DNA of 64,000 nt from positions 2,976,001-3,040,000 of the forward strand of contig NC_014830.1 of NCBI RefSeq assembly GCF_000184685.1. The letters run 5' to 3'. Source of the DNA: Intrasporangium calvum DSM 43043 (lineage in GTDB: Bacteria > Actinomycetota > Actinomycetes > Actinomycetales > Dermatophilaceae). Under the pieces are notes generated by a model. It did not search any database, was not told the DNA's origin, and saw only the letters and a program-made list of their open reading frames with translations. Positions 24,607 through 33,215 of this stretch are shown piece after piece (the first letter of the stretch is position 1; each line of letters starts with the position of its first letter). The position numbers were made by a program, and so were the translations under genes.

Positions 24607-25701
24607 CTACTTAGTAGTTGCAGAGTGTCGGAACTCGACGACATCGCCGTCCTGCATCACGTAGTCCTTGCCCTCGATGCGGACCTTGCCGGCCGCCTTG
24701 GCCGCCGCCATCGAGCCCGCGGCCACCAAGTCGTCGAAGGACACGACCTCCGCCTTGATGAACCCGCGCTGGAAGTCCGTGTGGATGACGCCCGCAGCCT
24801 GGGGCGCGGTCCAGCCCTTGCCGATCGTCCACGCCCGCGTCTCCTTGGGCCCGGCCGTGAGGTAGGTCTGCAGCCCGAGCGTGTGGAACCCCTGCCGCGC
24901 GAGCTGGTTCATCCCCGACTCCTCGGCGCCGAAGGACTGGAGCAGCTCGAGCGCCTCCTCGGCGTCCATGTCCATCAGGTCCATCTCGAGCTTGGCGTTG
25001 AGGAAGACCGCGTCGGCCGGGGCGACCGACGCCGCGAGCTCCGTCTTGAGGTCCGCGTCGGCGAGCTGGTCCTCGTCGAGGTTGAACACGTAGATGAAGG
25101 GCTTCGTCGTCAGCAGACCCAGCCCCCTCGCCTCGGCCAGGTCGACCCCGGAAGCGAGCCCAGCAGCATACAACGTCCTGCCTTCCTCGAGCACCTGCTG
25201 CGCGGCGAGCGCGTTGTCGAGGGCGGCCTTCTTGTCCTTGTTGATCCGGGCGTCCTTCTCGAGGCGCGGGACGGCCTTCTCCAGGGTCTGGAGGTCGGCG
25301 AGGACGAGCTCGGTCTCGATGGTCTCGATGTCGCCGCGGGGGTCGACCTTGCCGTCGACGTGGACGACGTCGTCGTCGGTGAAGACGCGCACGACCTGGC
25401 AGATCGCGTCGGACTCGCGGATGTTGGCGAGGAACTTGTTGCCGAGCCCCTCCCCCACGCTGGCGCCGCGGACCAGCCCGGCGATGTCGACGAAGCTCAC
25501 CGTCGCCGGCAGGATCCGCTCGCTCCCGAAGATCTCCGCGAGCGTGGCCAGCCGCTCGTCGGGCAGCGGCACGACCCCGATGTTGGGCTCGATCGTCGCG
25601 AACGGGTAGTTCGCCGCGAGGACGCTGTTCTTGGTCAGCGCGTTGAAGAGCGTCGACTTGCCGACGTTGGGGAGACCGACGATTCCGATGGTGAGTGCCA
25701 C
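24607..25701 (-). CDS. ychF: YchF/OLA1-type ATPase with phage-altered tail
   Basis: 364 residues. P-loop GLPNVGKSTLFNALT at the N-terminus, DIAGLVRGASVGEGLGNKFL (switch II), the FNLDEDQ motif in place of NKxD and a C-terminal TGS domain (WTIGKGWTAPQAAGVIHTDF, VRIEGKDYVMQDGDVVEF). YchF is a universally conserved, ribosome-associated nucleotidase. The last residues read EFRHSATTK instead of the usual EFRFNV because the satellite is inserted at the codon for that Arg; the native end is at 16284-16303. The core and length are otherwise normal, so function is probably kept. A degraded partial copy lies at 4999-5265. Confidence 0.95.
   Translation of the reverse strand: MALTIGIVGLPNVGKSTLFNALTKNSVLAANYPFATIEPNIGVVPLPDERLATLAEIFGSERILPATVSFVDIAGLVRGASVGEGLGNKFLANIRESDAICQVVRVFTDDDVVHVDGKVDPRGDIETIETELVLADLQTLEKAVPRLEKDARINKDKKAALDNALAAQQVLEEGRTLYAAGLASGVDLAEARGLGLLTTKPFIYVFNLDEDQLADADLKTELAASVAPADAVFLNAKLEMDLMDMDAEEALELLQSFGAEESGMNQLARQGFHTLGLQTYLTAGPKETRAWTIGKGWTAPQAAGVIHTDFQRGFIKAEVVSFDDLVAAGSMAAAKAAGKVRIEGKDYVMQDGDVVEFRHSATTK
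24629..24636 (+). other. attR core of the integrated satellite
   Basis: CGGAACTC, identical to attL at 16296-16303. Everything to its right is ychF coding sequence; everything to its left is element. On the minus strand the core encodes GAG TTC CG, the E-F-R of the YchF tail. Confidence 0.8.
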
Positions 25702-25798
25702 GGGGTCAAGAGTCTAGTGGCCGTGTGGCTGGCTCCCGACCATCCCGTATGCCGCTGAGCTCGCTCCCAGCCTTCGCACCCTCCCAGCCCTCCCGTGG

Positions 25799-26638
25799 TC
25801 AGGCGGGGCGGACGCCGCACAGCTGGCGGGACTGGGCCACGAGCGACCCGGCGGAGTCCCAGATCCGGGCGTCCTCCTCCATCAGCCCGCCGCCGACGTT
25901 CTCGGTGTTGATGGCGATGCGCAGCCAGCCCGGGGCCGGCCGGCGACGGATGTGGCCGGTGAACTCGAGCGTCGGGGTCCACCCGTAGAGGCCGAGGTCG
26001 AAGGCGACCGGCGGGAACGCGTCGAGGGCGAGCGCCAGCATGGTCGTGTCGGGCTCGCGCGGGTCGCGCAGCCGGAGCCAGCCCTGGATGAGCCCGCGCA
26101 TCGACGGCTTTCCCACGGCCCAGCCCGCCGTCGCCGGGTCGAGCCGGATGTCGACGCGGTCGAGGAAGTGGTTGTGGCGCAGGAAGTCCGGCGGGGCCTG
26201 CTGCGCGGAGACGCACTCGTCGGGCGGCGGCAGGTCCGGCGGGGTGGACTGGCGGTAGGTGTCGGCACCGTCGAGGTTGCCGAAGGAGGCGATGGCCCGC
26301 ATCCGCTCGGTGGGCTCGCCGTCGACGTCCTGCCACACGCTGACCTGGCCGGTCGTGAGGCGACGCCCGGCGCGCATCAGCTCGGTCGTCGCGGTGAAGG
26401 GGCCCGGGGCGGACGCGGTCATGAAGTAGGCGCTGAGGACGACGGGGTCGATGTGCTCGGCCACCTCCTGCGGGTCGGTGGAGAGGTGCTGCCGCAACGC
26501 CGTCAGGCCGGCCGCCATGACGACTCCGCCGTTGACGGCGTTGCCGATCATCCACGACTCGGTGAAGGCGCCCTGCCTGCGGTCGGGGTGGTCGGTCGGC
26601 TCCAGCCGGATGACGTCGTCGTACTCGCTCACAAGCAC
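25799..26638 (-). CDS. Acyl-CoA thioesterase-like protein
   Basis: About 279 residues with a double hot-dog pattern: an N-terminal half with AFTESWMIGNAVNGGVVMAA and YFMTASAPGPFTATTELMRA, and a C-terminal half with YGWTPTLEFTGHIRRRPAPG and WDSAGSLVAQSRQLCGV. This fits the TesB/4HBT_3 thioesterase family. Start is GTG 26638 or GTG 26632; neither has a clear ribosome binding site. Divergent from rmuC across 70 bp. Substrate unknown. Confidence 0.75.
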   Translation of the reverse strand: MLVSEYDDVIRLEPTDHPDRRQGAFTESWMIGNAVNGGVVMAAGLTALRQHLSTDPQEVAEHIDPVVLSAYFMTASAPGPFTATTELMRAGRRLTTGQVSVWQDVDGEPTERMRAIASFGNLDGADTYRQSTPPDLPPPDECVSAQQAPPDFLRHNHFLDRVDIRLDPATAGWAVGKPSMRGLIQGWLRLRDPREPDTTMLALALDAFPPVAFDLGLYGWTPTLEFTGHIRRRPAPGWLRIAINTENVGGGLMEEDARIWDSAGSLVAQSRQLCGVRPA

Positions 26639-26708
26639 GGTGTCTAGCAGATGGCCCCGACGGCGTGGCCTGCCGGGCGCTGTCGGTGCCCTCTGACACG
26701 GTTGCCGC

Positions 26709-27965
26709 ATGGACCCAGCAGCGCTGTTCACCGGTCTCGTCGCGGGCCTGCTCCTCGGCGGGCTGATCGCCGCCCTCTGGGTGCGCGGTTCCCTCCTGTC
26801 CCGGGCCACCGCCGCGGAGGCGGAGCGAGACGTGCTGCATCAGCGACTCGACGACCTCGAGCTGGCCCGGGCCGAGTCGGCCGACGCCGCAGCCCTGCTG
26901 GCCCCGCTGCGCGACACCATCGGTCGGGTCGAGCGCCAGGTCGGCGCCCTCGAGCGCGACCGGGTGGAGCAGTTCGGCGAGCTCGGCGAGCGGCTCTCCT
27001 CGGTCAGCCGGTCGACCGAGTCGCTCCGGTCAGAGACGGCGACCCTCGCGAGCGCGCTCAACGCCTCGTCGGTCCGCGGCGCGTGGGGTGAGGTTCAGCT
27101 CCGCCGGGTGCTCGAGCTGTCCGGGCTGCTCGCCCGTTGTGACTTCGACGAGCAGGTGACGTTGACCTCGAGCCACGGGGCGACGATCCGCCCCGACGTC
27201 GTCGTCAACCTGCCGGGCGGGCGGCACGTCGTCATCGACAGCAAGGCCCCGATGTCCCACTTCCTCCAGGCGCAGGGCGAGTCGGTCAGCGCCACGGAGC
27301 GCACCGAGCTCCTCGGCGCCCACGCCACGTCGCTGCGCCGGCACGTCGAGGCCCTCGCCGGGAAGGCGTACTGGAGCGCCTTCACCCGCTCTCCCGAGGT
27401 GGTCGTCTGCTTCGTGCCCGGCGAGGCGATCCTCGGTGCGGCGCTCGCCGACGACCCCGGCCTCTACGAGCACGCACTGAGCCGCAAGGTCGTCCTCGCG
27501 TCGCCCGGCACCCTCTTCGCGGTGCTGCGCACCATCGGAGCGGTCTGGCAGCAGGACGCCCTCGAGCAGAACGCCCGCGACCTCCTCGCCCTCGGCCAGG
27601 ACCTGCACGCCCGGCTCTCGACGCTGGGCGGCCACGTCTCGGCGATGGGCCAGTCGCTCGCCCGGAGCGTCGAGAACTACAACCGGTTCGTCGGGACGCT
27701 CGAGTCGCGGGTCTTCGTCACGGCACGGCGGCTGCGCGAGCTCGGGATCGCCCAGCCGGACGAGCAGCCCGAGCCACTCCCCCTCGAGGCATCGCCCCGG
27801 ACCCTCAGTGCACCAGAGCTCCTCGACGAGGCCGGGCTCGGCGAGCTGAGCCGCACGGCACGTGACGAAGTTCACCTCGCGCGCGAACGGGTGCTGGACG
27901 TGGGGCCGGGCGACGAGCGCGCCGACCGTGACGACCGTGACGACCGCCGCGAAGCGAGCGCCTGA
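26709..27965 (+). CDS. rmuC: DNA recombination protein RmuC
   Basis: 418 residues: an N-terminal membrane helix (LFTGLVAGLLLGGLIAALWV), a coiled coil (residues ~35-120) and the RmuC nuclease-like domain with RGAWGEVQLRRVLELSGLL, ATIRPDVVVNLPGGRHVVID and SKAPMSHFLQAQGE; SPEVVVCFVPGEAILGAAL and LASPGTLFAVLRTIGAVWQQ are further family hallmarks. E. coli RmuC limits inverted-repeat rearrangements; the biochemical role remains partly unclear. ATG at 26709 follows the divergent thioesterase promoter. Confidence 0.9.
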   Translation: MDPAALFTGLVAGLLLGGLIAALWVRGSLLSRATAAEAERDVLHQRLDDLELARAESADAAALLAPLRDTIGRVERQVGALERDRVEQFGELGERLSSVSRSTESLRSETATLASALNASSVRGAWGEVQLRRVLELSGLLARCDFDEQVTLTSSHGATIRPDVVVNLPGGRHVVIDSKAPMSHFLQAQGESVSATERTELLGAHATSLRRHVEALAGKAYWSAFTRSPEVVVCFVPGEAILGAALADDPGLYEHALSRKVVLASPGTLFAVLRTIGAVWQQDALEQNARDLLALGQDLHARLSTLGGHVSAMGQSLARSVENYNRFVGTLESRVFVTARRLRELGIAQPDEQPEPLPLEASPRTLSAPELLDEAGLGELSRTARDEVHLARERVLDVGPGDERADRDDRDDRREASA

Positions 27966-28162
27966 GCGTCGAGCGCCGCTGCCAGCGGGCCGAGCTCGCG
28001 GTCCCGCACGGGCTGCCGGGCCCCGGCTCCTGACCCGGCCCGCCCGGCGAAAGCGGCCACCACCTGCGCAGATCCGGCGAAGCGGGCAACTCCGGCGCGC
28101 CCGAGACGGTGGACTTCCACCGACTGTCCCCCGAGAATTGCGTCCGTGACAGGTGGTGTGAA

Positions 28163-29869
28163 GTGACCGCGGGTGGGGGGCCCGTGCCGGAAGAGGAGCC
28201 AACCAGACCGCGACGGCGCGTCGGACCCTACGAGGCCTCGCTCCAGGAGTCGGCCCATCAGGCCGAGGTGGCCCACCGGGCGCGGATGCGGGCGGCCCGT
28301 CGCCGCCACGCCCTCATCGCCGCCGTCACCGTGGTGGCCCTCGTCGCGGTCGGCTTCGTCGGCTGGCGGCTGCTCACCCCCGCCGCCCCGCCCACGTCCG
28401 TGCCCGCCACGGCCGCGGCTCCGGTGTCCTGCACCGACGCCACCGCCGTGACCATCGCCGCCGCTCCCGCAGTGGCGCCGGTTCTCGCCGCCCTGGCCGA
28501 GACCCTGAGCAAGGAGGCGAGCGGCCCATGCGCCGCCTTCACCATCGAGCCCGTCGAGTCCTTCACCGTCTCGGGGACGGTCGGCACGGCAGCAGAGCCC
28601 GACGCGTGGGTCACCGACTCCGCTGAGTGGATCGCCCGCGCAGGGACGCTCGCCGGCCGGGAGATCACCGTCCCGGAGCCCTTCGCCTCGACCGGCGTCG
28701 TCGTGGCCCTCCCGGTCCCCGCGGCGGAGGAGATCGGCGACCAGGCGAAGTGGTCCGCGGCGATCACGTCCCGGACCCCGGTCCGGGTCCCCGACCCGGC
28801 CCGTTACGCCGTCGGCGCGGCAGCGCTCGCGTCCGCCGCCGGTGGCCTGCCGCCGGACCGGGTCGCTGCCGTGGCCCAGGCCAACGCCTCCGCACCCGCC
28901 CCGGGCCTCGGGGCCGTGGCGGAGGCCGCGACCCCCCTGGGCGTCGTCGTGACGGCGGCCCAGCTGCTGGCCCACAACGAGTCGAACGACGCCCGGGCCC
29001 TCGCGGCCGTGGCGCCCGTCGACGGAGCCGCGTTCCTCGGCTACCGCCTGGTCACCCTCACCGACAAGGCCGAGGTGGCCGAGCTCGTCGCCGACTTCGC
29101 CGCCTACCTCACGACCGAGGAGGCCAAGACGGCCTTCTCGGAAGCAGGGTTCGCCACGCCCGGCGGTCCCGAGCCCCAGATGCCCTCGCCGCTCTACGGA
29201 ACGGTCACGGACCGGCCTGCCCCGGACGCCGCGGCCCTCAAGGCTGTCCGGGCCGCGTGGGCCGCCGCCACCCCCAAGCGCCAGACCCTCCTCGCTCTCG
29301 ACGTCTCGGGGTCGATGCTGCGCCGGACCGACCAGGGCACCCGGCTCGCGGTGATGCAGGAGGCGACCCTCCAGGCGATCGCCGGGATGCCGGGCTCGAG
29401 CCGGCTCGGGCTCTGGGCCTACTCCCTGCACATCGGCAAGCAGGGCGACGACTTCCGCCCCCTGCTCAACGCCGCACCGGTGGGCCATTCGTCGCACCTG
29501 CTCGACCTGCGCAAGCAGGTGGGGGGGCTGACCCGCTCGGTCGGCGGCGGGCGAGGGCTCTACGACACGATCGTGGCCACCTACCAGCGGGCCCGGGCGA
29601 CCTACACCAAGGGCCAGCTCAACTCCGTCGTCATCGTCACCGACGGGCTCAACGACGACGACTACGGCGCCTCCCTCAGCGTGGCGCTCAGCAGGGTCAA
29701 GAAGCTCGTCGACCCGCGCAACCCGATCCGCATCACCATCGTCGGCTTCGGCAGCGAGCCGGACGCCAAGGCCATGACTCCCTTCGCCCAGCTCACGGGT
29801 GGGCGCTACGTCAACGCCGCCGAGCCCAAGGACCTGCTCCCCACGCTCCGAGGAGTGTTGGGCGGCTGA
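28163..29869 (+). CDS. Membrane-anchored SBP-VWA protein, paralogue 1
   Basis: 568 residues. A short cytoplasmic N-terminus with RRRVGPYEASLQES, one membrane helix (ALIAAVTVVALVAVGFVGW), an extracellular solute-binding-like domain (residues ~90-345) and a C-terminal VWA domain. The MIDAS motif LDVSGSM begins near residue 379 and TDG follows in VVIVTDGLNDDDYG; both are intact. GTG 28163 has AGGTGG 6 nt upstream; an upstream GTG at 28109 (VDFHR) resembles the start of paralogue 2 and cannot be ruled out. Similar fused proteins occur in actinobacteria without firm function. First of three paralogues here. Confidence 0.75.
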   Translation: MTAGGGPVPEEEPTRPRRRVGPYEASLQESAHQAEVAHRARMRAARRRHALIAAVTVVALVAVGFVGWRLLTPAAPPTSVPATAAAPVSCTDATAVTIAAAPAVAPVLAALAETLSKEASGPCAAFTIEPVESFTVSGTVGTAAEPDAWVTDSAEWIARAGTLAGREITVPEPFASTGVVVALPVPAAEEIGDQAKWSAAITSRTPVRVPDPARYAVGAAALASAAGGLPPDRVAAVAQANASAPAPGLGAVAEAATPLGVVVTAAQLLAHNESNDARALAAVAPVDGAAFLGYRLVTLTDKAEVAELVADFAAYLTTEEAKTAFSEAGFATPGGPEPQMPSPLYGTVTDRPAPDAAALKAVRAAWAAATPKRQTLLALDVSGSMLRRTDQGTRLAVMQEATLQAIAGMPGSSRLGLWAYSLHIGKQGDDFRPLLNAAPVGHSSHLLDLRKQVGGLTRSVGGGRGLYDTIVATYQRARATYTKGQLNSVVIVTDGLNDDDYGASLSVALSRVKKLVDPRNPIRITIVGFGSEPDAKAMTPFAQLTGGRYVNAAEPKDLLPTLRGVLGG

Positions 29870-30094
29870 CCGGCTCACCGGAACTCCGGCCGCACACTCG
29901 GTGAACTCCTGTCGCCACGGCGGTGTCGACAACATGAACAAGCCTGCCTCACCGGGTGCCTGACCTCTCTGGCGAAAGGACTGGGGCACAACCGATTTCA
30001 GCCGCCTGACCGATCTGCCTGACGCCACTGACCGCCCGCCCGGCGGGCGCTGACCCCGGTTGGCCGCTCGCTCGGATCGGCCCATACTCCGGTC
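29870..30094. other. Intergenic spacer between SBP-VWA genes
   Basis: No gene seen. CATACT at 30083-30088, 6 nt before the next GTG, looks like a -10 box for a leaderless transcript. A GC-rich self-complementary stretch near 30038-30050 could terminate the upstream gene. Confidence 0.4.
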
Positions 30095-31945
30095 GTGGAC
30101 TTCGGCGGGCGCAACGAGACAGGCAGGGACGACACCACGGACGCTCCTCGTGCGGGGAGCCGGCGGATCGGGCCCTACGAGGCCTCCCTCGTCGACAACC
30201 GCGAGCGCGTGCAGCAGGCCGTGAAGCGCCAGCAGCAACGGCGACGCCAGGTGCGGATCAGTGTCGCTGCCGCTGGTGCCGTCGCCCTCGTGGCCGCTGG
30301 CGGGGTGGGTCTCCAGCTGCTCCGCGACGGGACACCCACCCAGCTCGCGGCCCCGGGAGTCGTCCCCGAGGCACCGACGAGCCAACGCGTCGCCTCGGGC
30401 TGCAAGCGGCCGGCGAACCTCACCGTGGCCGTCCCCTCCGCCATGGCGCCGGCGTTCGCCGAGGTGGTCGAGGCCTTCAACGCGCAGCCGGGGGTGCCGT
30501 GCGCGAGCTTCACGGTCGTCCCGCTCGAGGCGAGCACCGTCGCCCAGTCGCTGGCCGGGCCGACGCGCCCGGACGCCTGGGTCCTCGACGCCGACCTCTG
30601 GCTCGAGCAGGCCAACAGCCGCGCCGGCCTCGGACTCGTCGCTGACGAGCCCTTCGCCGCCTCGCCGGTCGTGCTGGCCATGACCGGCCCTGCCGCCGAC
30701 GAGGCCGAGGGCTCCGGCTGGCCGCAGGTGGTCGCGCCGGCAGAGGAGGACCTGCGGCTCGTCCTGCCGGACCCGGCGACGTCGACCGTCGGCCTGCTCA
30801 GCCTCGCAGCGTCGGCCGCCCACCTCCCCCAGTCCCGAGAAGCCGGCGAGTCGGCTCTGCGCCAGGTGGCCGAAACGAGCGGTTCGGTGCCCGTAGCCGC
30901 CTCGGCGCTGGTCGCCGCCAGCGACCCCGGTCGGAACGTGACCACTCCCGTGTCGCTTTCCGAGCTGGCCCGCTACAACGCTGCGAACCCCCGCTCGCCG
31001 CTGACCGGGGTCGCCCCGGCCGAGGGGTCGCCCGTCCTCGAGTACTCGCTCGTGGCCGTGGCGGACGGCACCGTGGCCTCCCGGGTCCTGCGGAGCCTGC
31101 GCGACTTCCTCGCCTCCGACGAGGCCCGCGCCGTGGTGACGACCCACGGCTTCACGGCGCCGGGGCAACCCGCCGCGGCGCCGGCGCAACCCGGAGCGGC
31201 GCCGGGGCAACCCGCCGCGGCGCCGGCGCAACCAGCGGCGGCACCCTCGACAGCGGCGACACCCGTGCGAGGGACGGTGCAGCCGCTGCCGGCCCCGAGC
31301 CTCGCGGCCACCGAGAAGCTGCGCGACACGTGGGCCGCACTCCAGCCGGCGCCACACGGCATCCTCGCCCTCGACACCTCGGCGACCACGCTCACGAGGC
31401 TCGACGGGGAGACGATCCTCGACCACATCACCCGGGGCGCCCAGATCGGCCTCGCGGCGCTGTCGGACCGCTCGAAGGTCGGGGTGTGGCTCTACGGGCA
31501 GCACCTCGGCCCCAAGGGAGAGGACCACCGCGTGGTCGTCGCGCCCGGTGCGCTGAGCGGGGCCGGACAGCTGCAGGCGATCGCGCAGGGGCTCGAGTCC
31601 CTGCCGTCGGTCGCGGGCGGCGGCCGCGGGCTCTACGACACGGTCATCGCCGCGGTCGACGCCGCCCGGACCGGGGGCCAGCCCGGGCGCGCGAACACGG
31701 CCGTCGTCGTCACCGCCGGGCCCAACGACGACGACTTCGGCGCCTCCCTCGGTGCGGTCAAGGCGGCCCTGCGCCGCAGCTCCACCGAGCCGGCCGTGCG
31801 CCTCGTCATCATCGGCGTCGGCCCGAAGCCGGACGCCAAGCTGCTGACCGAGGTCGCCGCCTCGGCCGGCGGGACCTACACCGCGGTGCAGCAGGCCGGC
31901 GACCTGGCCCCGGCGATCACCGCCGCCCTCAACGGCGGTCAGTGA
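30095..31945 (+). CDS. SBP-VWA protein, paralogue 2, altered MIDAS
   Basis: 616 residues with the same layout as paralogue 1: RRIGPYEASLVDNRERVQ, a membrane helix (VAAAGAVALVAAGGVGLQLL), solute-binding-like domain, then VWA. The MIDAS reads LDTSATT (from residue ~425) instead of DxSxS, and the later TDG position reads TAGPNDDDFG, so metal binding is probably weakened or lost. A Pro/Ala/Gln linker of near-repeats (GQPAAAPAQ) separates the two domains. Probable leaderless GTG start after CATACT. Lies 225 bp after paralogue 1. Confidence 0.75.
   Translation: MDFGGRNETGRDDTTDAPRAGSRRIGPYEASLVDNRERVQQAVKRQQQRRRQVRISVAAAGAVALVAAGGVGLQLLRDGTPTQLAAPGVVPEAPTSQRVASGCKRPANLTVAVPSAMAPAFAEVVEAFNAQPGVPCASFTVVPLEASTVAQSLAGPTRPDAWVLDADLWLEQANSRAGLGLVADEPFAASPVVLAMTGPAADEAEGSGWPQVVAPAEEDLRLVLPDPATSTVGLLSLAASAAHLPQSREAGESALRQVAETSGSVPVAASALVAASDPGRNVTTPVSLSELARYNAANPRSPLTGVAPAEGSPVLEYSLVAVADGTVASRVLRSLRDFLASDEARAVVTTHGFTAPGQPAAAPAQPGAAPGQPAAAPAQPAAAPSTAATPVRGTVQPLPAPSLAATEKLRDTWAALQPAPHGILALDTSATTLTRLDGETILDHITRGAQIGLAALSDRSKVGVWLYGQHLGPKGEDHRVVVAPGALSGAGQLQAIAQGLESLPSVAGGGRGLYDTVIAAVDAARTGGQPGRANTAVVVTAGPNDDDFGASLGAVKAALRRSSTEPAVRLVIIGVGPKPDAKLLTEVAASAGGTYTAVQQAGDLAPAITAALNGGQ
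31158..31245 (+). repeat. Coding Pro/Ala/Gln repeat
   Basis: Four 21-bp units alternating GCGCCGGGGCAACCC and GCGCCGGCGCAACCC types plus variable codons, encoding the APGQPAAAPAQP linker of paralogue 2. Paralogues 1 and 3 lack it. Confidence 0.8.
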
Positions 31946-32079
31946 CCGGAGCCGCACAGGCGAAGCGCCGTCCTTCGGGTACGGGTGACCCGACGTGGCG
32001 TCGGGTCAAAGAGCGGCCCGGCGTCCCGCCACGTCCGGACCCGTGTGGACGAGCGCCCGTGGGACGCCGATCAGTCGGG

Positions 32080-33099
32080 TCAGTGCAGCGACCCGGCGTC
32101 CTCGAAGGCCCCGTCGTGGCGCACCGCGTCCGCCTCGGACCCGGAGAGACGCTTGATGTCGCGGCTCAGCTCGTGCGGCAGGGCGAAGAGGAGCGACTCC
32201 TCGGCCGCGACGACCGGCTCCACCGTGGCGTAGCCGCGCTCGGCGAGCCAGGACAGGACGTCCCGCACGAGCACCTCGGGCACGCTCGCGCCGGACGTGA
32301 CGCCGACGGTGGTGACGCCCTCGAGCCACGCCTCGTCGATCTCGTCGGCGAAGTCGACGAGGTGCCCGGCCCGCGCGCCGTGCTCGAGCGCGACCTCCAC
32401 GAGGCGCACGGAGTTGGAGGAGTTGCGCGAGCCGACGACGATCATGAGGTCGGTGTCGGGGGCCATCTGCTTCACGGCGAGCTGGCGGTTCTGCGTGGCG
32501 TAGCAGATGTCGTCGCTCGGCGGGTTCTGCAGGGCCGGGAACTTCTCCCTGAGCCGCTTGACCGTCTCCATCGTCTCGTCGACGGACAGCGTCGTCTGCG
32601 AGAGCCAGACGACCTTCTCGGGGTCGCGGACGGTGACGTTGTCGACGTCGGCGGGGCCGTCGACGATGGTGATGTGCTCGGGAGCCTCACCCGAGGTGCC
32701 GATGACCTCCTCGTGCCCCTCGTGCCCGATGAGGAGGATGTCGTAGTCGTCGCTCGCGAACCGCACCGCCTCCCGGTGCACCTTGGTCACGAGCGGGCAG
32801 GTCGCGTCGATCGTCTTGAGGCTGCGGGTGCGGGCCTCCTCGTGGACGACGGGGGCGACACCGTGCGCGGAGAAGATGACGGTGGCGCCCTCGGGCACCT
32901 CCTCCGTCTCGTCGACGAAGATCGCGCCGCGTCGCTCGAGCGTGCTGACGACGTGCTTGTTGTGCACGATCTGCTTGCGGACGTAGACCGGCGGACCGTA
33001 CAGCTCGAGCGCCTTCTCCACCGTCACCACCGCGCGGTCGACGCCCGCGCAGTAGCCGCGGGGGGCGGCAAGGAGAACCTTCTTCTCGGGCTGACTCAT
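32080..33099 (-). CDS. ispH: HMBPP reductase IspH
   Basis: 339 residues; last enzyme of the MEP isoprenoid pathway, reducing HMBPP to IPP and DMAPP. The three cluster-binding Cys are visible: C17 (APRGYCAGV), C102 (DATCPL) and C200 ([11 protein letters not shown]). The HGV (IFSAHGVAP), the proton-relay Glu region and SRNSSNS motifs are intact. ATG at 33099 begins [17 protein letters not shown], the usual IspH start; longer frames enter the spacer. Divergent from xseA, with one copy of the dispersed motif in the spacer. Confidence 0.95.
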   Translation of the reverse strand: MSQPEKKVLLAAPRGYCAGVDRAVVTVEKALELYGPPVYVRKQIVHNKHVVSTLERRGAIFVDETEEVPEGATVIFSAHGVAPVVHEEARTRSLKTIDATCPLVTKVHREAVRFASDDYDILLIGHEGHEEVIGTSGEAPEHITIVDGPADVDNVTVRDPEKVVWLSQTTLSVDETMETVKRLREKFPALQNPPSDDICYATQNRQLAVKQMAPDTDLMIVVGSRNSSNSVRLVEVALEHGARAGHLVDFADEIDEAWLEGVTTVGVTSGASVPEVLVRDVLSWLAERGYATVEPVVAAEESLLFALPHELSRDIKRLSGSEADAVRHDGAFEDAGSLH

Positions 33100-33215
33100 G
33101 CGTCCATGGTAGGTGGGCGAGCGATGACCTCCCCAATCGTGACCGTATGCCGCTGGGCTCACTCCCAGCCCCGTCGCACCTCCCTGGGTCGGCGGCGGGC
33201 CGTAGGGTGACCCCC

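Larger units (their letters stand above)
16296..24636 (+). mobile_element. Mini-prophage/phage satellite in ychF
   Basis: An 8.3-kb element between 8-bp core repeats. Order: serine integrase, four small ORFs, P4-type primase-helicase, twin repeat modules, WhiB-like protein, two tandem paralogues, a decayed HTH gene, a 90-residue protein, HK97-type capsid protein, a strong terminator and one reverse small gene. Portal, terminase, protease and tail genes are absent, so it cannot form a full phage by itself. Size and order resemble M. tuberculosis phiRv1 (serine integrase, primase, capsid, then oppositely oriented genes). Capsid-encoding satellites mobilised by helper phages are an alternative class. 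Confidence 0.85.

Noticed and set aside
27872-31957. A 1361-codon minus-strand frame over the SBP-VWA genes
   Set aside because: It has the low-complexity GRG/RRR composition of an antisense shadow; the plus strand carries signal, membrane and VWA features in two separate genes.
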